This document shows, in pieces, positions 42,780 through 54,847 of a stretch of DNA of 64,000 bases. The notes under the pieces were generated by a model. The model worked only from the letters and a program-made list of their open reading frames with translations. It had not been told where the DNA came from and did no database searches. Location of the stretch: positions 11,631,001 through 11,695,000 of the forward strand of contig NC_092872.1 in NCBI RefSeq assembly GCF_028372415.1, given 5' to 3'. The position numbers and the translations under genes were made by a program. Position 1 is the first letter of the stretch. The number at the start of each line of letters is the position of its first letter. The stretch comes from Notamacropus eugenii (taxonomy: Eukaryota; Chordata; Mammalia; Diprotodontia; Macropodidae).

Positions 42780-43838
42780 GGGAGCTCCTGGTGTGGAAAC
42801 CACCTCTACTAATACAGATCAGTACCTGCTCTACTACTTACAGTGCAGGTTCAGAGAGCTAGCTGCCTAGGGCGTTGAGAGGTTAGCTCAGGGTTAAACA
42901 GTCTGTGTGTCTCATAGATGGAACTTGAACCAGTCTCCCTGACTCCAAGTCCAGCTTTGTGTGCGCTATAGATAGTGGCCTCTCTGGGTAATGCTTTTAA
43001 CCTAGAAAGGGTTTGCCCAGGCCCAGGACCTGGCATGCTAGGATGGTTGGTTTTGAAGAAGCTTAACTTCCTGTCAGGGCAAGGGGTCTGAGTTTGCCCA
43101 CACTGGGATAGGTGTGATTGGCTGTCACCAGACTCCCTCAGAGTCATGGTGGAGCTAGTCCAGTTTTTAGTGGAATAAGCACTTTGTAAGTTTTTTGACC
43201 CGAAACCCTGGGAGGCAGCTACTTGGATAAAGCAAGCTATGCTGTTGCTTGTCTGTCTCACTTTCCTATTTCCCTCCTTGGGGACAAAGGTGGAGCAGAA
43301 TAATATGTATGAACTTGTGTTTCTTTGGGTGGAGAGGATGCCTTCCTGGAGATCTCAAAGCACTTTACACAATGTGTTCTATTTCTGTTCTTTTGTCTCC
43401 ATGGGGAGAGACTAGCAATAACTCTGTTTACATGAGGAAATATCCCAAGTGGGAAAACATCATATGCTGTGGAGGCTTCAATTTTAATTCAGCTAACAAT
43501 GGTCAAGCAGCTTTCTTGCGCAAAGGTTAGATGGGGTATCTTCATGGAGCTCCCCATGTAGGAATAGGGATGAGATACAAAATAACCTTAATATCTGTTA
43601 CGTGGTAAGTGCCTCAGAGGTGGGTAGAATACAATGTGAAGCCACATGGCAGGGGACAGTAACTATGTGTGTTTGGTGAGGTGGGGAGGGGCAGTCACTT
43701 GCTGATCTTGGTATAATGAAAGTGCAAAGGAGGGTATAATCCAGGTGAAGGTGCTCTAGAGGAAATCAGGAAAGGCTCAATGGACAGATGACACCTTAGC
43801 TAGACCTTGAAGGAAGAGGATTTTTTTTTTTTTGGGAG
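42780..43838. other. Intron with one antisense MIR piece, otherwise unrecognised
   Basis: An antisense MIR remnant lies at about 42870-42970 ('ctgactccaagtccagcttt'). The rest shows no gene. The 136-residue minus-strand frame (42851-43261) has no recognisable family. Confidence 0.4.
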
Positions 43839-44000
43839 GCAGAAAATTTGGCTTTGAATCCCAGCTGTGCTGAGGGGATATTAGCTAAACCAGTTTTGGA
43901 CTATATGTAATTAAGTTTCTCTCTCTAAGAAAGGAGCTAGACTAGGTCATCTTCAAGATTCTTTCAGCTTTAACTTCTGTGATTGTTGATGATAATAGAT
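43838..44000 (+). mobile_element. MIR fragment, sense
   Basis: It has 'ggctttgaatcccagctgtg', 'ggagctagactaggtcatct' and 'ctttaacttctgtgattg'. Confidence 0.6.
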
Positions 44001-44434
44001 AATGATAGATTGTAATCTATGATAGGAACACTGCTAGGCAGACATTCCCTTCTTAGGGAACTAAAGAGCCAGTTTTCTTCGGAGATGTTTGAAGTCCATC
44101 TTGTAGGAAGGAAGTGGGTTCAGGAGGAGGACAGTGTCTTCCTCTCTCATAGGATAGGAGAGGACTCCATTGTGGTCCTGGCCAAACTCCAGCTTTCGGG
44201 ACATCTACCTTCTTCTCTCCCACTCCGACGTTTCTCCTTCCTACCTTTGTGACTTAGACAAATTTCTCTCTTCTCTGTGAGTCTGTTCCCTCATATTTAA
44301 AATAAGGAGGTTGGACTGGTTCAGAAATGTCAGACTCCAAAACCTGTGTGCTTCAGAATTCCCCAGTATAGCCTGAACCAGATTAAAATGTCATTGGGAA
44401 CTATTTAACAAAACAAAGAAAACTATAATACGAC

Positions 44435-44695
44435 ATTTGTTCAGTTGCTTTTCAGTCATGGCTGACACTTCATGACTGCATTTGGCATTTTCTTGGCAAG
44501 CATGCTAGAGTAGTTTGCCATTTCCTTTTCCAGTTTATTTTATAGATGAAGACTCTGAGGCAAACAGCGTTACATGACTTGCTTAGGGTCACACAGTTAA
44601 TCTGAGGCCAGATTTGAACCCTGGAGCATGAGTCTTTTTGATTCTAGGTCTCGAATTCTATCCAGTGTGCCACCTATAATACAACATAGATAATG
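44435..44695 (-). mobile_element. tRNA-like SINE, antisense
   Basis: It has 'gctgacacttcatgactgca', 'gtagtttgccatttcctttt', 'cttagggtcacacagttaat' and 'attctatccagtgtgccacc'. Confidence 0.85.
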
Positions 44696-44699
44696 TTGA

Positions 44700-45470
44700 T
44701 TTGTAGTTTTCTAAGTCTGTTTCTATTTGAGTTTGACACCACTGGATTAGATGATATCTAAGTTCTCAACTCCGACAAGAACCAGTGATCCAAAAATAGA
44801 ATTGTCCAAAAGCAAAATACATAAGCCTTGGGAAGTCATGGCTTTATTTTCACTAGTGGTCTCCAGGCAGCGGCAGAGATGGTAATTTGTCCAAGGTAGT
44901 TGCTGTCTAGAGGACTAGATGACCTCTGAGTCTTTTCCAGTTCTGGGATTCAGAGATTTTGTGATCCTGTGATTCTACCCCCATCCCCACTCCACTCACC
45001 CCAAATCACTTCAGCTTGCCCTAAGGCCAGAGAGAAGGGGACAGTTGATGGGTATTGAGGCTAGGGGCCAGGTTCCTCCCTTTCTCTTCCTGGCTTCCAA
45101 CCCCTCAAAAAGCAAAAAACACAAAACAAAAACCCAACATAAAGCCCAGCCTATTGCCTAATCAAAACCCTCCTATTCTGATTTCAGGGCTTGCTCCCAG
45201 TTAAGGATCCAAAATTAATGTGTTACTGTCTTCCAGGGAAATACTTTGCATTTTAACTGTAGGGGAGGATGAATTCCTGCTTGAGGGGGGCTTCAGGATG
45301 ATTAGGGACAGGTGGGGTCCTTCTGGGTGCCATTGCTTGGGAAGGTAGATGTTGACACTTCCTGCTGAGGGTAGCTCATAAGTCTGGCATGACAGGGGCG
45401 AAAGCAGCAGATAGATTTTTGGAGGTAGAGGATCTGAGTTCAAATTTCAAGTCTGCTACTAGGATAGGAC
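44700..45470. other. Intron, nothing recognised
   Basis: Mixed sequence without confident repeats. An A-rich patch lies near 45105-45140. Confidence 0.4.
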
Positions 45471-45477
45471 CTTAGGT

Positions 45478-45625
45478 TTAGAGGTTACAAGCCTTTGAGA
45501 GACAGTCTAGTCCAGTTCTTTGATTTTTATAGATGAGGAATCAGATGTCTAGAAGGATAAGTCTTATGCCCAAGGTCACGTAACAGAACCATGATTTGAG
45601 CAGGTTTCCAACTTGCTTCCTGTGT
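45478..45625 (-). mobile_element. MIR fragment, antisense
   Basis: It has 'ttttatagatgaggaatcag' and 'ccaaggtcacgtaacagaac'. Confidence 0.6.
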
Positions 45626-46159
45626 GACTTTTCATTGTCTTATTCATCTATTTTACTTGTGATTTTAGGGTCATTTAAGCTCTGAGTCTCAGTCTCCTAT
45701 GTAAAAGATGTCTATGACCGTGGATTAGATGGTCTTTAAGGACCATCAATTCTGACATTCATTCATGACCACATCTCCCTTTCTCTTCCAGTGAAATGTG
45801 GGATTCGAGTACCTCTAAACATGTTTGCAGTGGGGGGTGGGAGTTATACCCTCTCAGAAACACAGTGAATGGACATGTGGATGGAAGGGGCTTGGGAATG
45901 TCTGTAGAAGCTGGAGGGAAGAGAAAGCCATGTATAGAGGGTGGGGAGGGGGCAGGGCAGGAAATGGCATTGTTGGACAGAATTTTAATGGAGAATCTGG
46001 GAACTTGAGTGCTAGGCTTGGTGCTCATCGTCTGGGTTACCTATTTCCCCTGTATGAGCTTCAATTTTTTTTATCTATAACAGAGTAATGGGTGAGACTA
46101 GAACAAGATAATCTTTAGGGGCTTGTCCAGCTCTGACAGACAGCAGTTCTGTGGCTCCT

Positions 46160-46300
46160 GGTGCCATTGTCCAGACCAAAAAAGCAATTCCAACAAAGAC
46201 ATCTTGAGAAGGTGACTTCACCTCTTTGGGCCTCAGTTTCCTCATTTGTAAAATGAGGGGAAGTGTGGGGTAGATAATCTCTTCCACTCCTAAATACTAC
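46160..46300 (+). mobile_element. MIR fragment, sense
   Basis: It has 'gggcctcagtttcctcattt' followed by 'gtaaaatgaggggaagtgtg' and a decayed tail. It ends about 30 bases before the X-box array. Confidence 0.65.
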
Positions 46301-46333
46301 AAGATGATCTTTTCCCCTTTCCCCTTCGGAAGA

Positions 46334-46600
46334 GTTACCATGGCATCCATCCCAGGAGTGGGGATTGAAGCTGAGGATTGTCATGGAAACCAGTATTTGG
46401 GGCGGGGGGAGATCAGGTAATCCCAAGGGTTGCTATGACAACTGTTTCTGAGAGAGGGTGAGGAATTCTGGAGATTACCATGGAAACTGATAAAGAGGTA
46501 GGAGAGTTCTGAGGTTACCATAGCGACTCTGGAGGGTAATCCTAGGAGTTGCTGTGGAGACAGGGGGGAGAGTGAATTCCAGGGGGTTGTCATGGAGGCC
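46334..46600. promoter_or_regulatory. Array of seven X-box-like (RFX-type) motifs in a decayed minisatellite
   Basis: Seven 14-base palindrome-like motifs occur at intervals of 34-52 bases. They are GTTACCATGGCATC (46334), ATTGTCATGGAAAC (46377), GTTGCTATGACAAC (46429), ATTACCATGGAAAC (46474), GTTACCATAGCGAC (46514), GTTGCTGTGGAGAC (46548) and GTTGTCATGGAGGC (46586). The RFX X-box consensus is GTNRCC, 0-3 bases, RGYAAC. The 46429 copy is closest to the full symmetrical form. Spacers share purine-rich text and a 'gaattctgg / gaattccagg / gtaatcctagg' theme, so the array probably arose by tandem duplication. Function as a regulatory element is inference. Confidence 0.65.
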
Positions 46601-46604
46601 AGGA

Positions 46605-47165
46605 AGGCTTCCTTCAAGCTGAAAGGTCCCAATTGTCTTTCCCACTCTGCCCTTTGGACTCTTTGTATCCTCAGCAGGTATGTGAGAGAAATATATGGTA
46701 GGCTCTAGAAGCTTGTATTCTTGTGTCTGAGCTACGTGGTGCCTGGGAGGAAGAGATGAAGGTCATTGAATTCTAATCCCTCCCCTTTACCCGAGGAGAA
46801 GCGTGCTGAGGTTTGTGTCTCACATGCAGAAAGGAAGTACCATGTGGCTCCTCCTCCAATTGCTTAAAATTCTGAAGGACATCTTTATTTTTTTCATTGG
46901 AGCCTTGGAATCTGTAGACGGTTCTTTCTCTTGGATCCAGGCAGCAATATTCCTTCTTCCCCAAACCCAGCACAGGCAGAGTTAATCACTGACATTTTAC
47001 TTAGATTTTTCATTAGGAGAATCCACATACTTCCGTGGAGTAGCACATTCCAACATGTTGTGGTCTGGAGGTTTAACCTACCTTCTGACCTCTATGTCTC
47101 TTATTGCAACACAAGTCTGTCTCCTCTCCCTTCATCCCTTGGGGCAACTGCTCCCCCTTCTATCT
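46605..47165. other. Intron, nothing recognised
   Basis: No repeat family was identified with confidence, and there is no exon-like segment. Confidence 0.35.
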
Positions 47166-47167
47166 GG

Positions 47168-49560
47168 GGCATCAAATTAGCACACCTTAGACTTGGAAGG
47201 GACTTTAGAGGTTATATAATCCAACCTCATAACTCATGCCAGAATTTTATCATATCCAATCTTTGCTCTGAAAGTTCCAGGGGGTGGGGAGCTCACTACC
47301 TTTTGAAACGACCCATTCATTTCTTTGTTAGATGATGCTCATTGGTTTTTTTTTTTAAGTAGTTACTTGTACTGAGCTGAAATTTACATTCTCTGTGTCT
47401 TCTATCTGTTATTCCTTGTTCTATACCTGAGCTAAGCAGAACAAGTCTGTTCCACCTTTTCATATGTAGCCCTTCAAAAGTTAAGGGCAGCTATATTGTG
47501 TCTCCCTCAGAGTCTTATCTTCTATAGTCTCTTCGGCTAGTACTAGGATGGTATTATCTTCAGTGCCCACACCATCCTGATCACCCTTGTATGAAGGGGC
47601 TCCAACTTGTTAAAAGTCCTTTCTAAAATGTAGGGCCAAGGACTGGATGTAGCATCCTAAATGAGATCTGACCAGACAACGGACAGCATGACAACTGCTG
47701 TTCAATTCTAGATACGTTTCTTCTCATGATGTAATCTAAGATACGTTAGCTTTTTTTTTAATTGTTTTTTTTAGTAGCCAGGTCATATCAAGGTATTAGA
47801 GACTGGATAAAACTGCTGGTCTTTTTCATATATCTTGCTATACCAATAGTTTAGCTTTAAAAGAAGGACTTTACGTTTATCTTTGTTCTATTTCCTCTTG
47901 TTGATTTCAGTGCAGAATTTAGCTTAAAATAATTTTGAATACTGATTCTGTCATCCAAAATATGAATAATTCTTTTCAGTTTGTATCGCTTGTAGATTTG
48001 ATATGAATACCTTTAATTCATCAATGAACACTTATCTGCTTTATCTACTATCAACAAACAGGTGTCTACTATTCTTAATAATAAATTCAAGGCTCTGTGC
48101 TTGGTAATGGGGATACAAAGATGAAAACAAAACAATTTAAGAAGCTTATAGTCTACTAGGGTACCAAAACTGAAAACAAATTAATATCTTTCAAGATAGG
48201 TTGTAATAAGATGAGAGATGAATCTAAAGTTCATTAGGAACATTTGAAGAAGGGAGTGATCGTTTTTAGCTGTGGAAATCAGAGATGACACCTGAGATAG
48301 ACCTTTTTTTTAAATTCTGAAATTAATAAATACTAAATAAAGTGAGCATTTTAAGGGAGAGAATTTCAATTAGTCAAGATAAAGAAGACTCCTAATCCAA
48401 TCCTTGGGGAACAGTCTGAAAGCCGTGGAGGGAAGAGAGGACAGGATGAGATCAGGGAGCAGTGGGTCCAGTCTGATTGAAACAAAGAATTTGTAGAGGG
48501 AAATATGTCTGGAAGGGCAAGTTGGAACCAAATTGGGGGAAAGGGTGTTACCATGCTGAGGAATTTTATTTTATTCTGTTGGTATTTAAGTTCCACCAGG
48601 AGTGACATGGTCAGACCTGTATATGAAGAAGATTATGTTGGCTGCTATATGAATGATGAAGTAGAGGGATGAGACTGGAGTCAGGTGGACTAGTTAGGAG
48701 GTTATTATAATGGTTTATGTACAATGTAACGAAGCCTAAACTAGGTTGAGAGAATGGAATAGATGCTCAGAATATTTTAGAGGTAAGATTTTGTAAGACT
48801 TACCAACTGATTGGATATGGCGGAGGGGGCAGTCAGATAACTCTGCATGACTGGAAGGGATCGTGGTGCTGTCAACAGGACGGAGCCCTGGGAGAAAGGG
48901 CATGTTCAGGGGTGGGGGTATAATTAATTCAATTTAGGACATGTTGAGTTGGAGGTATTGGTACAGTGGTCAAATAGAGATGTTTCACAGGATGGAGTTA
49001 CAAGAGAGATTAGAATTAGGACTGAATTTTGGGGTAGGAGAGGTAGTTAAAGTTGTAGTTATTAATGAGATTGGCATGGGAGAAAGTCAGAAGAGAGGAG
49101 AGGGTCAAGGACAGAGCCTTGGAGAACAACTGTCCTTAGGGAGCAGTACTAGGGTTTGAACCTTTGAGGAACATTTAAGGAGTGTTGGATGGATAGGAGA
49201 AGCAGAAGCCATGAGAGGGTACATTATTTAGTTAAAGGACCTGATCAGCAGCGTTTTCTGTGATCAGCCCAATTGTTGGTAAGTGCTACATAGGATAGAG
49301 CCAGAGAGAGTGTGCCTTGCCATTTAAAAAAAGAATGCTTTAAATTTATGTACTGGGCTGAAAATTCTTTCCCTCCAGATTGAGTTATTGATTTATATGT
49401 TAATCAACTTTTCCAGGGGACAGTTGAGTCTGTTCTGAATCTGTTTAATTATACCTTCATCCAGACAACTTCATATTTATTCACAAAATATAATAAAATA
49501 CATTGTTAAACTCTTTGCTGAAATAAAGACATATTAACATTTTTCTGATTTATATGGAGG
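47168..49560 (-). mobile_element. CR1/L3 LINE, antisense, split by an L2
   Basis: The left part (47168-48040) runs from the 3' end ('cttagacttggaagggactt') through 'gcatcctaaatgagatctga' to 'gatatgaatacctttaattc'. After the L2 block the element resumes at about 49365-49560 with 'gttgagtctgttctgaatct' and 'ttgttaaactctttgctgaa'. That is the next part of the same antisense order, as seen intact at 38450-38650. Confidence 0.7.
48045..49335 (-). mobile_element. L2 LINE, about 1.3 kb, antisense, inside a CR1/L3
   Basis: It has 'acaggtgtctactattctta', 'gcttatagtctactagggta', 'ggagtgacatggtcagacct', 'gattggatatggcggagg' and 'acagagccttggagaacaac'. These are reversed L2 3' end and ORF2-region phrases in order. 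All frames are broken. Confidence 0.8.
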
Positions 49561-49565
49561 CCTTA

Positions 49566-49665
49566 TAGCATTATGGGCTCAGTGGATAAAGAACTGGGAA
49601 GACCTAGGATCAAGTCTTATCCCTACCATGTAATGGCTCTGTGATCTTAGAAGAGTGTTTCAGGC
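49566..49665 (+). mobile_element. SINE fragment, sense
   Basis: It has 'gggctcagtggataaagaac', 'gacctaggatcaagtcttat' and 'ggctctgtgatcttagaaga'. Confidence 0.6.
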
Positions 49666-49889
49666 ATCTGTCTGTCAACAACTATAAATTTCAGAGGGGT
49701 TGTCAACCTGCATTGGTAGAGGAATTTTCCTTGCTGGTTTTTCTCTAGACCAGAGGTGTCAATTACATGTCCTGTAGACCTCCCAGTGCTCTGCAGTACA
49801 TCCATGATATAGATTAAAATATGATTGATAAATAATGAACATAGCATTTAATTTTAAAAGTAAGTCAATATGCAAGGATCCTTATGAAC

Positions 49890-50145
49890 AGATTTTTTGT
49901 TATTGTCGCATCATTCAGTTTTGTCCAAATCTTTGTGACCCCATTTGGGCTTTTCTTGGCAAAGATGCTGGAGTGGTTGGCCATTTTCTTTTCCAGATAA
50001 TTTTACAGATGAGGAAACTGGGGCAAACAGGGTTAAATGATTTGCCCAAGGTTACGTAGCTATCAAGGTCTCTGAAACCATATTTGAACTCAGAAAGTTG
50101 AGGCTCTGCACTCTATCCACTGCACCACCTAGCTGCACTAAGGTA
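49890..50145 (-). mobile_element. tRNA-like SINE, antisense, full length
   Basis: It has 'cttttcttggcaaagatgct', 'ttacagatgaggaaactggg', 'gatttgcccaaggttacgta' and 'ctctatccactgcaccacct', with the tail 'tcgcatcattcagttttgtc'. Confidence 0.88.
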
Positions 50146-50689
50146 CTAACGTACAAATTAATGTCCCCCATTTCTATTTGAATTTTAAACCATTGCTCTA
50201 AACCAATGAAACTATAGATCTGGTTCAAAATATAGTGAGTCTGGGATCCTTTCAAAAAAAGAGATATGTCTGATTTGGTGTTATGTGGCCTTAGTGAAGG
50301 AACCTATACTGGCTCCTAGTGATCACTAGGTTGTTTTTTTTAAAGTATTCAGTGGTTGATTTTTAGAATTTAATGGGTTATTAATAGGAAACATGGTGGC
50401 AAAATGACTAACTCAGAGTCACAAATGCGCTAAATGTCAGAGCTAGGATGTAAGCTCAGATCTTCTGATTCTAAGTGATCTTGCATGGTGTTTTTTTCCA
50501 CTACTCCATACTACCTCCCGTGGGAGACATAGGAAAAGAACCAGATGTGATTGAAGCCCTCAGTGAGCTCCCACATAATTAGGGAGACATGAGTCACAAG
50601 TGAAGCAGAGGACTATATATTGTATGCTCAGTGTCAGAATGAGAAGCGAAAGCAGTGAGTCCTGCAGGGAGGAAGAAGATCTTATTGCA

Positions 50690-51340
50690 GGCTTTCTATA
50701 GTGGGTGGGACTGCTGACAGTCTTTACCCTCTTTACTCCTAAACTCTAAATCATCCTTCACGGGCTCCCATGTTGAACCTTTGAAGGACTGTTCTTTGTT
50801 GACAGATCTAGTTACATCACTCCTCTGCTCTGATCCCCTGTAGTAAAAGGTTCTTTTGCCTGGAATTCAAGATCCTCCTGAATCTCATTCTGTCTTAGCT
50901 TTCCTGGCTGCATTTTATAAAATCATAGACTGTAAATTGGAAGGTGCTCCAGAGAATGTCTGGTCCAAACCATCCCTGAACAGAAATCCTCACTAGCAGC
51001 AATCCAGCTTCCACTTGGCAACCGCTAGTGAAGGTATCTTACATTACTCCCCTTCATGTGTTCTCTGTTCTAGTCAGACTAGGTGACTTTGTTGCCCTGA
51101 ACATGCCACATTTCTCTTGCTTCTGAATTTTTATTCCTGCTCTCCTTACATGGGGAATGTTCTTCCCTCCCTCCCTTTTCCCTTTTGAAATCTACCTCAT
51201 CCTTTGCTAATCAGCTCAAACATAATCACCTCCAGGAAACCTTCCTAATTCCCTCTAACCCTAATCAACAATGAACTAGGACTTCACATAATATGTGGCT
51301 TGGACTTTTCTTAATGTACTTATCCTTTTATATCATATAA
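50690..51340 (+). mobile_element. L2 LINE 3' part, sense, interrupted by a CR1/L3 piece
   Basis: It has 'agttacatcactcctctgct', 'ggaattcaagatcctcctga' and, after a break, 'ggggaatgttcttccctccc' and 'ctccaggaaaccttcctaat'. The break at about 50921-51045 carries 'aaatcatagactgtaaattg' and 'cccctt'-type text, an antisense CR1/L3 3' end. Confidence 0.75.
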
Positions 51341-51659
51341 TAGTTGCTGTACATGTGTGGTCCATGGTACTTTGTGCTGAGGACACATTTAAGGACTTCT
51401 TGTGAAAGTGATCAGCTGTATTCAGGGTCTAGTGACTTTGTTGATACTTGGCTGGCCAAATTGGTGAGGAATTAGGTCAAGAGCAAAACTGGCAGAAGAA
51501 GGGGTCATCTTCCTGTGGAGAAAGTACTGAGAGTTAGTTTGGGAACTCCAAGTTTTCCTTCTTTTTTCATGGAATTAGAGTTAGTCATTCCATTTTCTGT
51601 CTTTAGTGATAGACCAGGAGAGACTATTAGTTTACAGCTCAACAGACACTAATTTCACA

Positions 51660-51955
51660 CCTACTATGTGCAGAGCCTTACCTTTCTTCAAGTCCTACCA
51701 TCTCCAAGAATTAATTCCTGACTTCCCTTCATTTCAGTGCCTTTCCTCTGTTGATTCCCTCCAATTTATCCTACATACGTATCTGGCTTGTTGCTAGTTG
51801 TTTGAGTATTATCTCCTCCATTAGATTGTGAGCTCCCTGAAAGCAAGGACTGACTTTTGCCTCTTTCTGCACAGTACCTAGCACATAGTAAGCACTTAAT
51901 AAATATTAATGATATTATAAATATTTATTGACCAAATGACTGGGGAAGATACAGA
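51660..51955 (+). mobile_element. L2 3' terminus, sense
   Basis: It has 'agtgcctttcctctgttgat', 'cattagattgtgagctccct' and 'tagtaagcacttaataaata', close to the L2 consensus 3' end. Confidence 0.85.
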
Positions 51956-52009
51956 GTTGAGATGAGACATGGTCCCCATCCACAGATTGCTTACTAAGAA
52001 AATGGAGGC

Positions 52010-53525
52010 CATTCCTTATGAGCCAGCTCCTCTCTTCATCTTAAATACCCGGCCGTCATCTCCCACTCTACTCCTTTTCCTTAGCCACTGATAATCTGGC
52101 CCATCTCTTTGCTAAAGCTAAAGATTTGATTCCACCTCCTCTTGTCCTTTCCAGTAGATTTCAAACTCAGTCATCACCATCCCTCTAATGTTAAACTTCT
52201 AGCTGTCTGCTGACTCCTTTGCCGCTGCCTTTGTACATGCACAGAAATCTTGCCCATAATTTAAAAGTATTCATTAGACCCTCCCACCCTTTCAAGCTAT
52301 TGTCTTACAGTTCTCCTCCCCTTTTCAACCAAACTCCTAGAAAAACTGTACCTGTTGCTACCACTTACCCTCTTCTCATTTCTTCCTTAACCTTTGCCAT
52401 CTAGCATCAGACCACATCAGTCAACTCATGCTGCTGTCTCCAAAGTTACCAATAATTTCTTGATGGTCAAATCTGTCAGTATTTTCTCTGTCCTTGTCTT
52501 ACTTAATCTTTCTGCTGCAATTTGATATTGCTGGCCACCCTCTTCTGTTGGAAACTCTCCTCTCTCAGGTATTTCATGACATACTTCTCTCTTGGTTCTC
52601 TTTCTTCCTGTCTGATCTGTCCTTGAACTTCTCTGCTGACTATTATCCATATTATATCCACAGTTGTAGGTGTTCTTCAAGGCTCTGCCATGGTGCACTT
52701 CTTTCCTCTACACTCTCTCAATTGGTCACTTGGTTTCTTTGGGTTTAATTGTCTTTTCTATCGAGATGCCTCATAAATCTATCTATCCAGTCTCTCTTGA
52801 GCTTAGTCCCATAACACCAACTGCCTTCTTATTGGACACTTCAGCCTTAGTGTCCTATAGACATCTCAAACTCAACACATCCAAAGCAGGACTTATTATC
52901 CTTTCCCTGCAATCTGCCCAACACCCAAACTTTACTATTTTTGTTGAAGGGATCACCATTCTGCTAGACTCTCACATATGTAATCGTGGCATCATTCTCA
53001 ATTCATCAGTCCCTCTCACCTCTCATCTCCAATTTATTGTCAAATTTTGCTGTTTCTGCCTCCACGATATCTTATATAGCCAACGTCTCCTCTCTGTTCA
53101 CACAGCTCACCTTTAGTTCAGGTTCTTTCTAACTTCACTGTACATTGTTCTCCTTCCTGCATCCTCCATTAAGCCAAACTGGCTCCAGACATGGCTTTCT
53201 AGCACCTTTCTCAGTGCCTTTGAGCTGACCACTCTCCTCACCTGGAAGCCAAGTAGTTTTCACTTCAGCCTCATTGAATCTCTCTCCTTTTAAGACATAG
53301 TTCAAGAACCACTCCTATAGGATGTCTTTCTACGTCATCCCGTGTTAGTGCCCATTCATCCTAACTACCCTGTATGCATTGTGTAGATACTTTTTCTGTT
53401 AAATTTGGACATCTCTCCCACTGAATGTAATAAAATTCTTGACAGTAAGGATTGTTTCTTTTTCTTTCCTTTTTTTTTTTTGTACTCAAAGTGTCTTACA
53501 GTAGGTACTTAATAAATGCTTGTGG
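52010..53525 (+). mobile_element. L2 LINE, 1.5-kb ORF2 end to 3' terminus, sense
   Basis: This is the longest sense L2 here. Phrases in order are 'gttaccaataatttcttgat', 'gttcttcaaggctctgccat', 'gacatctcaaactcaacaca', 'gggatcaccattctgctaga', 'catcattctcaattcatcag' and 'ttaataaatgcttgtggatt'. Remnants of the reverse-transcriptase C-terminus can be glimpsed in the frame at 52670-53116, but stops and shifts break it. Confidence 0.87.
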
Positions 53526-53699
53526 ATTGTAGCTTAATCTTCTAATTCAAGAAGACTCTTTGCTGGCCTTCCAAAACTTTAGTATGTACACAAAGAAAAA
53601 AAATTGTGCATGATAGATGTTTCCCACCTCTGAACTCTTATAGCAATTATCTAGCCTCATTGTTTGTTACTCTCCATCGTGTTCTCTGTGATCTAGACA

Positions 53700-53859
53700 A
53701 GCTGACTGCTTGTCATGCATGGCATTACATCTCATGTCTCCAGGTCGTTCTAATGACCCATTCTGCCTAGAATGTGCTTCATCCTAAATTCCTTATCAAA
53801 ACCCTTTCTTCCTTCAAGATGTAACTCATGCACCAACTTCTACTGAAGTCTTGATTTGA

Positions 53860-53893
<34 letters not shown>

Positions 53894-54062
53894 GTTAGTG
53901 GTCTCCCTCCCTAAACACCTTGTATTTATTGTATTTGCTCCGTATATACTTATATGTGTTGGTTGTCTCCCCAGTTGGAATGTCAGCCTCATTCTTTGTC
54001 CTCTCAGTGCCTGGCACATAGTAGTCTGTTAACAAATGCTTCATTGATTGATCAAGCAAACT
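53700..54062 (+). mobile_element. L2 3' end, sense, containing (CA)n
   Basis: It has 'tctgcctagaatgtgcttca', 'ttcttccttcaagatgtaac' and 'gtctgttaacaaatgcttca'. A CA run at 53861-53891 lies inside it. Confidence 0.75.
53861..53891. repeat. (CA)n microsatellite
   Basis: About 15 uninterrupted CA units within an L2. Confidence 0.97.
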
Positions 54063-54074
54063 TATTGGGAAGGA

Positions 54075-54290
54075 TAAGATGTTTGATTTGACAAACACTT
54101 ACTGAGCAGTCCTGGGATTCATACACCAGTGCTCAGCGCTGGGGCAAAGATACATAGCTGAGGTAATACGTAGCTTCTACTCTCAAGAAGTTCCCAGTCT
54201 ATTAGGAGGATAAGACACTATTAGACATTATTACAGACTATTACATAATGAGGGGGTTGTACTAGATGACCTATGCTTTTCTATAGCTCT
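54075..54290 (-). mobile_element. L2 3' end, antisense
   Basis: It has 'gacaaacacttactgagcag', 'gtgctcagcgctggggcaaa' and 'tctcaagaagttcccagtct'. It faces the sense L2 before it. Confidence 0.7.
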
Positions 54291-54847
54291 GAGTGAATGA
54301 ATGTATATGTATATGTGGTCCATATATATACAGAGAGACACTGCACATGTATCTATCAGCTTAGTGTATGTGCCTGCTAATGTCTCCAGATCTATGAATG
54401 TGGGTGAGGACGCGTGATTTGTAAGGGTCCAGGATCCTAAGTTTTCACATGTGTTCTGCCTCTGTACAGCACCCTCTGCATTTTCCTGTCAGTGTCTGAG
54501 CTTACCTGTATTCCTGACTAACATCTGTGCCTGCCTCAGTCTTTCTGGGTCTAGCTTGAGGTATGGTTTCTCTGAATTTGTGTATATGACTGTGAGAATC
54601 CAGGCTTACCCATTAACCCTATGGCTTGAAGATCCCTGGATCTGGACCACACACAGTTGTACTGTTTTCTTAGACTCTCTAGTCCAGGATTGTCTTCTGG
54701 GCAGACTGTCAGAGGTACCTCTAGGCTTAAAGGCCTGACCACCTGACTTTCTAGCCCTAGGTTTCCTTGCTTGGCCCTCCTTGTATTCTTGGCTATGCTG
54801 TCCCTGCCCTGAGTCAGGGAAGGGCAGAGCCATATGGTCTTTCTTCC

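Noticed and set aside
52670..53116. A 148-residue plus-strand frame
   Set aside because: Part of the decayed L2 ORF2 C-terminus in a 1.5-kb L2 copy, not an independent gene.
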